The position numbers and the translations under genes were made by a program. A stretch of DNA of 64,000 bases, from NCBI GenBank assembly GCA_035544215.1, contig DATKHY010000007.1, positions 930,001-994,000 on the forward strand, read 5' to 3'. The notes under the pieces were generated by a model. The model made no database searches and was not told where the DNA came from. It saw only the letters and a list, made by a program, of their open reading frames with translations. Positions 51,701-60,419 of this stretch are shown here, piece by piece. Source of the stretch: Candidatus Binatia bacterium (GTDB taxonomy: Bacteria; Vulcanimicrobiota; Vulcanimicrobiia; Vulcanimicrobiales; Vulcanimicrobiaceae). The first letter of the stretch is position 1. Every line of letters begins with the position of its first letter.

Positions 51701-52876
51701 ATGCCTCGCTCTTCTCGGCACACCTGGGTCGAAGATCTTGTCGATTATTTCCGGGAGCTCGGCGGGGAGGTTCATTATTCGGACCTTTACCGTCACATTG
51801 AGCGAAACGCCCGACGGCCGTTAGGCCGATCTTGGCAGGCCGTCGTTCGGAGAACTATTGAGGAACATTCCTCGGATTCAACGATCTGGGAAAAACGCAG
51901 GCTCCCAGACCTGTTCCGTTCAGTTAATGGATTGGGCCTGGGCACTTGGGCTCTCAGAGATCGAGACGCCGGCCGCAATCATCTGATTTTGCGCTCCAAT
52001 GCCAACTCGCCGTGGAACGATGCGGACGGGGTTAGCTATGAGTTCGGCCGCACTGTCCCTAACTGGAAAAAAGTCAGGCCAGACGACGAGGCCCTCATTG
52101 AGCGCATTGTCGATGGGCAACGCTACCTTATCGGCGCGGCAACCATTGGAAGCGTCACCGAAGATTACGGCGGACGATTCGTTGCACGCTATTCGCAATA
52201 CCATAACTTTGTACAGCCCATTCTTCTTCCTCAATCATTTGCGACTTCAATAAGCGCACTAGCAAGTTACAATCCGCAGCATTCGATATCAATTGTGCCA
52301 GAAAGTTTGTTCTCGCCATTACTAGAAGAAGCTCACGCGGCGGAGCGCGCGCAGGTCATTGGTGAGGAGCTTAGAGGACCAACCTACGAACGTGGTGGCG
52401 CCGAAGCCCCTCTTCGCCGACCGATCAGCGACTCGCCTCCTCGTCTTTCAACTCAGGAACTAGCCAGGGCCGACCCTGAGGCTCGACGACAAGCTTTAGA
52501 TAAAAGAAAGCGCGCGCACCATAATCTCGTCCTAGCATTTCGGCAGGCATGCCGACGTGGAAATGTTGAGCCTGACTGTACGCAATATGCGGATGCGCTC
52601 GCGGCTGGGTGGATCTTCGAAATGAAGACTATTGAGGGCGACGCGATAGCACAGGTTAGGGCCGCGCTCGGACAATTGTATTATTACCTGTTTCTGCATC
52701 GTGATTTCCCTGGCTACGAGGACGCGGGCTTATGTGTCGTCTTGGATAAAGAGATCGACCAACAGTTGATTTTCTTTCTCGTCGCCAAGGCCAACGTGGG
52801 CGTTATTTGGCTCAAAAACGGTCGATTCGTGGGGGCCGGTAGGGTTCGCGAAGCGCTTCCGTGGCTGTTTGAGTAG
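51701..52876 (+). CDS. Winged-helix plus PD-(D/E)XK nuclease-like protein
   Basis: 391 residues, ATG at 51701. N-terminal 1-90 ('WVEDLVDYFRELGGEVHYSDLYRHIE', 'SWQAVVRRTIEEHS', 'FRSVNGLGLGTWAL') reads as a winged helix like those of Mrr/HARE-type proteins. The middle contains 'DGQRYLIGAATIGSV'. The C-terminal domain has 'CTQYADALAAGWIFEMKTI' (about 294-312), with Asp and E-x-K spaced as in PD-(D/E)XK nucleases, then 'AQVRAALGQLYYYLFL'. Together these indicate a site- or modification-directed restriction-like nuclease. It pairs with the XRE regulator and shares its lower GC content. Family not named with certainty. Confidence 0.8.
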   Translation: MPRSSRHTWVEDLVDYFRELGGEVHYSDLYRHIERNARRPLGRSWQAVVRRTIEEHSSDSTIWEKRRLPDLFRSVNGLGLGTWALRDRDAGRNHLILRSNANSPWNDADGVSYEFGRTVPNWKKVRPDDEALIERIVDGQRYLIGAATIGSVTEDYGGRFVARYSQYHNFVQPILLPQSFATSISALASYNPQHSISIVPESLFSPLLEEAHAAERAQVIGEELRGPTYERGGAEAPLRRPISDSPPRLSTQELARADPEARRQALDKRKRAHHNLVLAFRQACRRGNVEPDCTQYADALAAGWIFEMKTIEGDAIAQVRAALGQLYYYLFLHRDFPGYEDAGLCVVLDKEIDQQLIFFLVAKANVGVIWLKNGRFVGAGRVREALPWLFE

Positions 52877-53000
52877 CGCCGCTATGTCGCCTCGGCGGCG
52901 CGGTTGACGGATTCCTTCCGAGGACGTTGCTAGCTGGATGCAGTACCTGAAGCAACTGAAGCTCTTCTTCGCGACGTCGCCATAAATGCGATCCTGCCGC

Positions 53001-54254
53001 TCAGGAGGACGCGCCGGCCGCGCGGGCGAGTAAAAGCGCCTTGTCGCGAGTGTTGCGAGCGAGGGAGGCGGCGCGTTTGAACTCGGCGCGCGCTTCGGTC
53101 GTGCGACCGAGCTTGGCGAGCAGATCGGCGCGAACGCTGGGGAGCAGATGGTACGTTCGGAGCGCGGGCTCGTCGCGCAGCTCGTCGACGATATCGAGGC
53201 CGGCCTGCGGGCCGTACGCCATGCCGACGGCGACGGCGCGATTCAGCTCCACGACGGGCGACGGCGCGATGGTTGCTAGCGCGCCGTAGAGGGCGGCGAT
53301 GCGGCGCCAATCCGTCGCGTCGGCAGTCGCGGCGCGGGCATGGCACGCTGCGATCGCGGCTTGCAACGCGTAGGATCCGGCGTGACCCGACGCCAGCATT
53401 TCGGCGCGTGATAACGCGGCGAGGCCGCGGTGGATCAGCAGGCGGTTCCATTTGCTGCGATCCTGTTCGAGCAGCAGGATCGGCTCACCCGATGGGCCGA
53501 CGCGCGCCCTCATCCGCGACGCCTGGATTTCCATCAGCGCCACGAGGCCATGGACCTCGCTCTCGTCGGGCATCAGCGCGGCGAGCATGCGTCCGAGGCG
53601 CAGCGCGTCCTCCGCGAGCTCGGGGCGCAGAACGTCGTCGCCCACCGTGGCCGCATAGCCTTCGTTGAAGATGAGGTAGATGGTCTCGAGGATCGACGCC
53701 AGACGCCGCCGGCGCTCCGAGCCCGATGGCACCTCAAACGGAACGCGCGCCTCCGCAAGCGTCCGCTTCGCGCGCACGATGCGCTGCGCGATGGTCGCTT
53801 CCGCCGTCAGAAACGCGCGGGCGATCTCCGCGGTCGTGAGGCCGCCGAGCAACTTGAGCGTCAGCGCGACGTGTGCCTCCCTCGACACGACCGGATGGCA
53901 CGCCACGAACATGAGGCGCAGCAGATCGTCGTCGATCTCCTCGTACGCCGCGGCAACGTCGGTCTCTGATTCCGCGACCGAGAGCGAGTGCGCGAGCTCT
54001 TGGGACTTGCGCGCGAGCGTCTCGTCGCGCCGGATCGCATCGACGGCGCGGCGTTTCGCGGTCGTCATCAACCACGCGCCGGGATTGCGCGGAATGCCCT
54101 CGTCCGGCCACTGCGAGAGGGCCGCCACGAAGGCATCCTGCGCCAGATCCTCAGCCTTGCCGACGTCGCGCGTCATCCGCGAGAGGCGCGCGATTAGCTT
54201 CGGCGATTCGATGCGCCAGACTGCCGCAATCGCTTCGTCGACGCGGTCGGTCAC
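53001..54254 (-). CDS. ECF42-type sigma factor with C-terminal TPR-like extension
   Basis: 417 residues from GTG at 54254, which overlaps the TGA of the upstream YCII gene (GTGA). Region 2 ('LARLSRMTRDVGKAEDLAQDAFV', 'RNPGAWLMTTAKRRAVDAIRR') and region 4 ('KLLGGLTTAEIARAFLTAEATIAQRI') are clear. A ~200-residue helical C-terminal extension with 'ILETIYLIFNEGYAA', 'VHGLVALMEIQASR' and 'VELNRAVAVGMAYG' follows. The extension and adjacent YCII/DGPF genes are the hallmark of ECF42, where the extension, not an anti-sigma factor, governs activity. Confidence 0.94.
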   Translation of the reverse strand: MTDRVDEAIAAVWRIESPKLIARLSRMTRDVGKAEDLAQDAFVAALSQWPDEGIPRNPGAWLMTTAKRRAVDAIRRDETLARKSQELAHSLSVAESETDVAAAYEEIDDDLLRLMFVACHPVVSREAHVALTLKLLGGLTTAEIARAFLTAEATIAQRIVRAKRTLAEARVPFEVPSGSERRRRLASILETIYLIFNEGYAATVGDDVLRPELAEDALRLGRMLAALMPDESEVHGLVALMEIQASRMRARVGPSGEPILLLEQDRSKWNRLLIHRGLAALSRAEMLASGHAGSYALQAAIAACHARAATADATDWRRIAALYGALATIAPSPVVELNRAVAVGMAYGPQAGLDIVDELRDEPALRTYHLLPSVRADLLAKLGRTTEARAEFKRAASLARNTRDKALLLARAAGASS

Positions 54255-54601
54255 GCGGGATGCGGGTTGACCTCGTGGAGGTAGCACGTTGCATCGAAGC
54301 CGAGCGTTTCGAGGAAGCGGTTCGTGAGGGCGGTCGCGTGATCGCGATCTTTGGCTTCGAGCACGGCGTACCCGCCGACGACCTCCTTCGATTCGGCGAA
54401 CGGCCCGTCAGTCACGGCGGTGCGGCCGTTGGTGCGAGTGACTTTGAACTCGATCATGTCGCTGTCGCGGCCGCCTGTGTCGACGAGAGTCCCCTCCCTG
54501 CGCATGGTCTCGATAAGCTTTGCCATGCGCTCCCCCGTCTCGGGAAGATCGTGCGGGTTCGTTTTCGCGGGATCGAACGTAAGAATCGAAATGAATCTCA
54601 T
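54251..54601 (-). CDS. YCII/DGPF-domain protein
   Basis: 116 residues; the ATG at 54601 overlaps the stop of the upstream paralogue (ATGA) and its own stop overlaps the sigma start (GTGA). The YCII-like fold is shown by 'MRFISILTFDP', 'GRTAVTDGPFAESKEVVGGYAVLEA' with the DGPF motif, and the closing His. These proteins accompany ECF42 sigma factors; they may be ligand sensors or small enzymes, with no proven reaction. Confidence 0.92.
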   Translation of the reverse strand: MRFISILTFDPAKTNPHDLPETGERMAKLIETMRREGTLVDTGGRDSDMIEFKVTRTNGRTAVTDGPFAESKEVVGGYAVLEAKDRDHATALTNRFLETLGFDATCYLHEVNPHPA

Positions 54602-55008
54602 TTGAGCTGCTCCCGCAGGCGCGACTCCGAGGCGCGGACTTCGGGCGTGAGGTTCTCACCGAAATCCTCGGCCTCGAAGATCTGCCGAATCTCGATGACT
54701 GCGCCGCCGTCAAACGGCGCGTGGGTGAAGCGCTCGACGATCTCTTCCTTAGACTTGCCCTGCACGATCCAGAAGCCCGCGACGAGCTCCTTCGTTTCCG
54801 CAAACGGGCCGTCGATGACGGTCGTGCGGCCGCCGTCGAAGCGCAGGCGCACCCCCTTGGACGATGCCTGCAGCCCCTCGCCCGCGAGCATCACTCCGTC
54901 CTTGGCAAGCCCTTCGTTGAACTTGCCCATCTTCTCCAGCATCTCACTCGACGGCAGCACGCCCGCCTCGCTGTCTTTGTTAGCCTTGACCAGGACCGCA
55001 AACTTCAT
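54598..55008 (-). CDS. YCII/DGPF-domain protein
   Basis: 136 residues, ATG at 55008 with AAGGAG 5 nt upstream. 'MKFAVLVKANKDSEAGVLPS' leads the fold, 'TVIDGPFAETKELVAGFWIVQGKSKEE'-type sequence carries the DGPF motif, and 'GAVIEIRQIFEAEDFG' closes the domain. First gene of the three-gene YCII-YCII-ECF42 operon, all coupled by 4-base overlaps. Confidence 0.93.
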   Translation of the reverse strand: MKFAVLVKANKDSEAGVLPSSEMLEKMGKFNEGLAKDGVMLAGEGLQASSKGVRLRFDGGRTTVIDGPFAETKELVAGFWIVQGKSKEEIVERFTHAPFDGGAVIEIRQIFEAEDFGENLTPEVRASESRLREQLK

Positions 55009-55230
55009 GGGGTTCTCCTTTTAGTGAATTTCTAGCGTTCTGCTGATGCGTCGAACGGAGTCTTGCGTTTTCGACACGAAGACAATGAACAGACCAGGCA
55101 AGTTACCGTGCTGTTCGTGCACGGCTCCCCGCAAAGACACCTCCAACCTTTAAGGAGGAAGCGGAGCGCTTGGTGCCTTACCAGGCTACAGGAGCTTCGT
55201 AAAATGCTTCCTGTGAAAGGACTATCGGAG

Positions 55231-55791
55231 ATGAAAAACTTTATATTATCAGCGCTGGGGTGCGCGCTTTTGGCGATCGGGCTTTCCGCGACCCCGCTCG
55301 TTTCGAACGCTCAAATGACCACCGCGGCGGCGCCGACGCCGGTACCGATACCGAAACCGGACTTCACGTCGATGAACTTCCTAGTCGGCACGTGGACGTG
55401 CACCCAGCCGTTGCGCGGCAAGACGCGTTCGGAAACCGACGTGTACACGATGAGCAACGACGGCATGTGGATGGTCGACGCGGCTACGTCACCGCCGTTC
55501 GACCAGTATCGCACCGTGGCGCAAAACTACACGCTTTCGATGACCTACGACCCGACGATCAAAATGTGGGTCACGAGCTATCAAGACAACTTCGGCGGAT
55601 ACGGCCTTGAGTCCACGCCGGGTTGGCAGGGCAACGTCGCGTCGTGGAGCGGCAAAGGCCTCGATGGCTCGAGCGTCAGCGATGTCATCACCAAGGTGAG
55701 CGACACCGAGACGAGCGATGCAAACACAGCGACCGATCCGAAGGGAGTGGTCACGACGGTAACCATCTCTTGTAAGAAGAACGCGAGCTAA
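55231..55791 (+). CDS. Exported lipocalin-like hypothetical protein
   Basis: 186 residues from ATG at 55231; upstream in-frame codons lack coding character. The signal peptide is 'FILSALGCALLAIGLSATPLVSNA'. The mature part has 'FLVGTWTCTQPLRGKTRSETDVY', like the 'L.GTW.C' opening of lipocalin/DUF1579-like beta barrels. Then come strands 'YTLSMTYDPTIKMWVTSYQ' and 'VVTTVTISCKK'. Two Cys may pair. It probably binds a small ligand outside the cytoplasm. Divergent from the YCII operon. Confidence 0.8.
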   Translation: MKNFILSALGCALLAIGLSATPLVSNAQMTTAAAPTPVPIPKPDFTSMNFLVGTWTCTQPLRGKTRSETDVYTMSNDGMWMVDAATSPPFDQYRTVAQNYTLSMTYDPTIKMWVTSYQDNFGGYGLESTPGWQGNVASWSGKGLDGSSVSDVITKVSDTETSDANTATDPKGVVTTVTISCKKNAS

Positions 55792-55812
55792 ACGTCGCTC
55801 GGGATGACAACA

Positions 55813-55844
55813 GGAGAGCGCCGCGTTATGCGGCGCCCTTCTCC
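55813..55844. terminator. Bidirectional hairpin between convergent genes
   Basis: Perfect GCGCCGC/GCGGCGC arms with a GTTAT loop, flanked by GGAGA/TCTCC that can extend the stem, then CTTCTCCCTTC. It lies between the stops at 55791 (+) and 55885 (-). A similar hairpin occurs at 59822. Confidence 0.7.
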
Positions 55845-55884
55845 CTTCGAAAAGCTTAGGCCGACGCGCGCGGCCTCGGCGCGG

Positions 55885-57876
55885 TCACCGCTCTTCTCGA
55901 AACGCTATACGAACTGACGAAATCCGCGCGAATCCCGAAAACTGGGTTGCTCGACTGATGTCCAAGACAAGATCCTTCAGAGTCTGAGCGCTATCTAGAT
56001 AGGCACGTTTCAAGGCGGCGATAGCGATGGTGACAACGACGCATGCCGGCAGAGCCTCACAGGGATCTGGTGCCCATGCTGTGGATACCGGAACGTAGAC
56101 GATGAAGCCAAAGACTCGTGAGTTATCTCGAAGCGGAACGGCGATGGCGCGCCTCCCGTCCGGCAGGTCAACCTCGGTTCCAGCACTTTCGGCAGCTTGC
56201 CCTAACTGGTGAAAAAAGTCGACCACATTTTCGTGCCGAACAAAGTTAGCGCCGGCCACGGGCTGCGCCTCGGCCGCCCCATCCAGGTAAAGCATCAACG
56301 AGGAATCGCCGCCGCTGAAGGTTTTGATATAGTCGAGGGCGCGATCGCCAAATGACCGTAAATTAGGAGCCGACTCTAAACGGTTCTGTAGCCCCTCTAG
56401 CTCCGACGAGCAAGTCGGATCCTTCAGGAACGCTCGAAATCGATCCGTGATCCACGTCTGTACTTGCGGCAGTGCCACCAGGACCAAGAACGAAGCGATC
56501 AACGTCGCAAAGCCCGCCTTGTTCTCAAACGACTTGGTCACATTGGAGTCCACGAGCTTTGCCAGTACTGCTATTGCGGTACTTCCGCCTAGCACCAGAA
56601 GTCCGGGGGATACCACCCTAATGAGCCCACGCTTCGACAAGACTGCGCATGTTCCGATGGGAAGCACGAGATAGCACAGGGACAGTGCCGCCATCCCTAA
56701 CGAATTACCGCGTTCATAGCCAGCATTAATATACCAACCATAGTAGACGCTTTCCGCGACGATTCCGATCAGGACAAAAATAAATGCCCAGTTTAAGCCC
56801 CTGACCTCGTTTGTGCGGGGGTCGCGTGTTAAGGCAAGGCTTGCAAAATAACATGCAATCAGCCATGCAAGGGTCCATGCGATGGCAAACGCAACGAATG
56901 GCTGGAACAGGGCGTGGTACCTCGGCGTATGCAGATCCTCAACGTAGATGAACACATTAGCTGCCGACAGTGCGACCGTCACGAGCAGCCCCACGATCCA
57001 AAGTGCAGTCGTAAATCTGCTGCTCTTGCCAGAATAGATAAGGATAAAAAGGCCGATGAGAAAGCTGGACAGGTATAGCAAAGGTGGGTGCACGAGGCGC
57101 ATCAGCCATTCGGCGAAACCGATCTGTTGGTCCGGACTGAAAAATGGAACGTAGGTCGTCCATACAAAGTCGAGGGGATATGCCGTAATCGCGAATAAAA
57201 CGAGCCCCATTGCCAAAACGAACGTACGCGCATGCGGTGCGTACCAGACCATCGAAACTGACGCAGCTAGTATCGCAAGGATGATCGCAAAACGGATGAT
57301 GCTGGCCGCGACATCATACCAGGGCCGATATGCCGCGCTGTCCTCTGGCCGCGTGTGCGGTGCGTTGAGCCGGGCCATATCGTCCCCGGACAGTCGATAA
57401 GAAGGTTTGAACAGGATATATAACGCGGGCCGCTTCCCCGGATGTTCCCGCAGAACGTCGTACTGCTCGCGCTCCTTGATCCTGGTGTCGCTCCATTCCC
57501 CCGTTGCGAGAATGTTGCTCGAACCGACCGCTTTGATTATCTCTTGCTCTTCGTCAGGAGGCTTCGCCCGAATAGAATTTATCTTGTCTAGCCACTTCTT
57601 CTGCTCGCGCGGTTGCAGCTTACTGGTCGAGAAGAGCTTGCAGTCGCCGGGTGCTGGCCTTGGGCACGAGCCCTGCTCGAGATAAAGAATCTCAATTGGC
57701 CGGGCCTGGAGATCTTTGAAAAGAACCCCGTACGGCGGGATTTCTGGATAGAGCAAATCCGCGAGCGCGGCGAGACCAACGAGCAGACTCAAAGCGATTG
57801 TTGAATACCGGTAGATGTTTGTGAGATGCGCCTTAGTCCACGCACTTCCGGCTTCTATAATCGACTGCTTCTTCAC
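55885..57876 (-). CDS. Multi-TM sensor-like protein with C-terminal GAF-like domain
   Basis: 663 residues from GTG at 57876 (AGGACGAGG upstream); the longer frame to 57945 runs into the divergent promoter. One TM helix near 24-45 is followed by a ~140-residue extracytoplasmic loop with 'YLEQGSCPRPAPGDC'. About nine further TM helices span roughly 190-490. The C-terminal soluble domain ('RSFGDRALDYIKTFSGGDSSLMLYL', 'EVDLPDGRRAIAVPLRDNSRVFGFIVY') has the look of a GAF domain. The plan resembles PrsK-type membrane sensors but stops before any histidine kinase. Divergent from the secreted hydrolase, which it may regulate or sense. Confidence 0.78.
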   Translation of the reverse strand: MKKQSIIEAGSAWTKAHLTNIYRYSTIALSLLVGLAALADLLYPEIPPYGVLFKDLQARPIEILYLEQGSCPRPAPGDCKLFSTSKLQPREQKKWLDKINSIRAKPPDEEQEIIKAVGSSNILATGEWSDTRIKEREQYDVLREHPGKRPALYILFKPSYRLSGDDMARLNAPHTRPEDSAAYRPWYDVAASIIRFAIILAILAASVSMVWYAPHARTFVLAMGLVLFAITAYPLDFVWTTYVPFFSPDQQIGFAEWLMRLVHPPLLYLSSFLIGLFILIYSGKSSRFTTALWIVGLLVTVALSAANVFIYVEDLHTPRYHALFQPFVAFAIAWTLAWLIACYFASLALTRDPRTNEVRGLNWAFIFVLIGIVAESVYYGWYINAGYERGNSLGMAALSLCYLVLPIGTCAVLSKRGLIRVVSPGLLVLGGSTAIAVLAKLVDSNVTKSFENKAGFATLIASFLVLVALPQVQTWITDRFRAFLKDPTCSSELEGLQNRLESAPNLRSFGDRALDYIKTFSGGDSSLMLYLDGAAEAQPVAGANFVRHENVVDFFHQLGQAAESAGTEVDLPDGRRAIAVPLRDNSRVFGFIVYVPVSTAWAPDPCEALPACVVVTIAIAALKRAYLDSAQTLKDLVLDISRATQFSGFARISSVRIAFREER

Positions 57877-58029
57877 ACGCCTCGTCCTTTTTTGTGCGAG
57901 GAAGGTACAAACTGATAGGCGGCGAGAGTTTCTCGGCCGCTTCAAAGCTGCTTGGAGAACCTTGAAAAGTAGGCGTCCGGTCGCTAGAATTAGCTCATAC
58001 AGCTATTAGTCCTCTAGGAGACCAACGGC

Positions 58030-59649
58030 GTGGGAAACTACCTTGTCGGCGCGGTGGGGCTTTATCTGCTCTGTACTACCTCGGCCCTCGCGTCATCGTC
58101 ACCTTGCCCGCCGAACGGGCAGCCTCCATCCCCGAGTAGCACGGGCTCCAACTGCGAGGCGCTTCGAAGCCTGGGTCAAGCGCTGTGCCGCAGCGACTAC
58201 ATGGATATTGTCGACGGTCAGATCTGTGACGATCAACGCACCTACTTTGACACCGTATTCAAATCCTGGACTGCCGATCCACGCAATCTAACGATCGTTA
58301 TATACATTCACGGCGGCCTTGTTGACGCAGAGCACGGATTGGCAGGCGCTGCGAATCTTGATCCTGTCCTTCGCGCCACATATCCCGCGTCGAACGCGGT
58401 AGTTGTTCCGTACTATTTTATCTACCATGTCGGACCGGTTGAGTCGGTGCTGAAGGGTGACCGAGAGCGCGGACTCTTTCAGCTGTACGATAACGCACAG
58501 CTGTCTGTGGCAGAGAGATTTGCCAATACATCTCAACTGAGGAAAGCGCGGCTCGCCGATGACCGCGACCACGACGTTATGACCGATCGAGAGGACTGGA
58601 TGCGGTTTGGGTTACCGCCGATGTCAATCGTGGGAAAGAATGGATCACTCGCTTGGGCCTACATGAAGCAATCCATCCTCGATGGCCTTGACATGACGGA
58701 TCCATATATGCCACAAGCGCAGCCTGGTCAGACGGTACCCAAGGAAGATGCACCGGTAGATGCGTCGGCCTATTTGGACGGTCCCTGCCTGGAGCCAACG
58801 GCCGCGGAGCTGGATCCGTGGCCGCACATCGTGCGGAACAAATATCGCTGGCAAGACGCCGGAGCGCGCGACTTCCTATGCAGGCTGGGGCGGATGATCA
58901 ACCAACGGCCGAAAGCCCGCGCGACGAACATCATATTGGTTGGGCACAGCACGGGTTCGATTTACGTCACACAGTTCATAAGAAAGGCGCAGAAGCTTTG
59001 GACGTGTGGAAGGGCCGCATCCCAAAAGTTCAGCGTGATTTTTCTTGCGCCGGCGGTCTCCTACCAAGACTTCGACCGTTTAGCTATGGAGGCGCCGGAC
59101 AGAATCGCGCAGATCCGAATTTTCACGATGACTGATGAAAAGGAAAAGGCGGATAAAGTGTTAGAGGCCGTCGTTGGCCCCAAATTTCAGGCTTTAGCCG
59201 ACTATTACGACCATTCGCTCCTTTATGCGGTTTCGGGAATTTTTGAGCCGAATGCCGACGAACCGTTGCTGGGAATGGACCGCTTCCTTTCCCCCGACCT
59301 TTGGAATAAAATCGCGCTTCACGCAAGCGGCCAAGTCACGCTCGATCAGCTGGCGGAAATGCACCGCGTGCAAGACTACATAAACCGGTACCCAGGGGGC
59401 TCCAGGGCCGTCTTCGCTCTGTCGCCAACGGCAGGGCCGCCATTTGCAAGTGCGGCCGTAGACCACGGTGCGTTTCCGACGGACTGCCTAACGCGCCAGA
59501 GTCTTAAGGAACTGATCGGCGAGGTTGCAACGGGCGTTCCGTGGGGTCAAGCGGAGGCCGGGATCGAGAATGTGCACGCCGACGCCTCTCAGAGCCCGCC
59601 CGCTTTGTCGGCAGTTATGCGCTGCACCAAGGCAGCAAGGCACTCGTAA
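58030..59649 (+). CDS. Secreted alpha/beta-hydrolase
   Basis: 539 residues from GTG at 58030, AGGAG 9 nt upstream. Signal peptide 'MGNYLVGAVGLYLLCTTSALA'. The hydrolase fold is shown by 'NLTIVIYIHGGLVD' (oxyanion strand) and the nucleophile elbow 'ILVGHSTGSIYV' (GHSTG). Long loops and many Cys suggest a disulfide-rich extracellular protein. A C-terminal His candidate is in 'DYYDHSLLYAV'. Substrate unknown; lipase or esterase is most likely. GC is lower than in neighbours. It is divergent from the membrane sensor and followed by a hairpin terminator. Confidence 0.85.
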   Translation: MGNYLVGAVGLYLLCTTSALASSSPCPPNGQPPSPSSTGSNCEALRSLGQALCRSDYMDIVDGQICDDQRTYFDTVFKSWTADPRNLTIVIYIHGGLVDAEHGLAGAANLDPVLRATYPASNAVVVPYYFIYHVGPVESVLKGDRERGLFQLYDNAQLSVAERFANTSQLRKARLADDRDHDVMTDREDWMRFGLPPMSIVGKNGSLAWAYMKQSILDGLDMTDPYMPQAQPGQTVPKEDAPVDASAYLDGPCLEPTAAELDPWPHIVRNKYRWQDAGARDFLCRLGRMINQRPKARATNIILVGHSTGSIYVTQFIRKAQKLWTCGRAASQKFSVIFLAPAVSYQDFDRLAMEAPDRIAQIRIFTMTDEKEKADKVLEAVVGPKFQALADYYDHSLLYAVSGIFEPNADEPLLGMDRFLSPDLWNKIALHASGQVTLDQLAEMHRVQDYINRYPGGSRAVFALSPTAGPPFASAAVDHGAFPTDCLTRQSLKELIGEVATGVPWGQAEAGIENVHADASQSPPALSAVMRCTKAARHS

Positions 59650-59707
59650 GACAGACGGTTACGCACGTAACCTTCGTCCACGACGAGAGTGCGAGTTGAG
59701 GCTGTCG

Positions 59708-59821
59708 CCAGGTCACCTTCCCTTCGACTCGCTACGCTCGCTCAGGACAGGCTCACCGCTCAGGATGGTGCCGGGAGCTCGTCCTTCGACACGCGCGCTA
59801 CGCGCGCGGCTCATCGGGTGA
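59708..59821. repeat. Intergenic repeat cluster (inverted orientation)
   Basis: Units 'TTCCCTTCGACTCGCTACGC' with 'GCTCAGGACAGG', and 'TCGTCCTTCGACACGCGCGC' with a TACGCGCGCG palindrome: the reverse complement of the family at 25679 and 49614. Confidence 0.7.
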
Positions 59822-59860
59822 GGGCGGCGCGTTATTCGGCGCCCTTTGCTATTTTGTTGT
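59822..59860 (+). terminator. Hairpin plus T-rich tail after the hydrolase gene
   Basis: GGGCGGCG...CGGCGCCC stem with one mismatch and a short loop containing GTTATT, followed by TTTGCTATTTTGTTG. An intrinsic terminator for the hydrolase transcript. The core GCGTTAT-CGGCGCCCTT is shared with 55818-55840. Confidence 0.65.
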
Positions 59861-59902
59861 TGGCTATCGCTCTTCGGTCGGTAGGCCGGCCGGCTGCACG
59901 AG

Positions 59903-60280
59903 TTACGGAAGCTCGTTGCCGGTTTCGAGCGCTGCGCCTTCAGCCCGTGGCGAACCCGGGATTTGGCGATCGTCGGGATCCTTGCGGATGTCGAAGAGCT
60001 TGAGCGAAGCTGCACGGGCATGAAGGTCGCTGGGGCTGATCGCATCCATTGTCCGGAGCCATGCGTCCACGCCGCCGCTAAGATTCAACGCTCGGTCATA
60101 GCCGAGCGCGTTGAGCTTCTTTGCGACATAAGCGCTGCGTTCTCCGATATGGCAGATCACCACGATCTCGCGATCGTTCGGAATCTCATGAAGACGGCGC
60201 TCGACTGCGCCCATCGGAATGTTTACCGAACCGGGGATCACGCCGTCCGCCAGCTCTTCGGGCTCGCGCACGTCGAGCAT
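59903..60280 (-). CDS. Rhodanese-domain protein
   Basis: 125 residues from ATG at 60280 ('MLDVREPEELADG'). A single rhodanese domain: 'GSVNIPMGAVERRL', the active-site loop 'CHIGERS' with catalytic Cys, 'YAKKLNALGY'-type helix and 'NLSGGVDAWL'. The frame upstream encodes the usual domain opening ('ISPEELERRLRSGASPF') but has no ATG, GTG or TTG. The true start may be the CTG at 60343, preceded by AGGA. Family members transfer sulfane sulfur. Last gene before convergent repeats. Confidence 0.88.
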   Translation of the reverse strand: MLDVREPEELADGVIPGSVNIPMGAVERRLHEIPNDREIVVICHIGERSAYVAKKLNALGYDRALNLSGGVDAWLRTMDAISPSDLHARAASLKLFDIRKDPDDRQIPGSPRAEGAALETGNELP

Positions 60281-60419
60281 GAACGGCGATGCGCCGCTGC
60301 GCAGACGCCGCTCGAGCTCCTCAGGCGAAATGGATTTGCTCAGGCTGGTTCCTGTGGAATCATGTTGGACTATTCGACGCTGCAGCAGGTTTTCGTCCCT
60401 CGACGGAGCCTGGATGACG

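Noticed and set aside
52930-53451. 173-aa minus-strand open frame at the end of the sigma gene
   Set aside because: Overlaps the ECF42 C-terminus in another frame, Arg-rich, no ribosome site.
53001-55008. YCII-YCII-ECF42 operon as a novel system
   Set aside because: This arrangement is the known ECF42 type; only the coupling by 4-base overlaps is notable.
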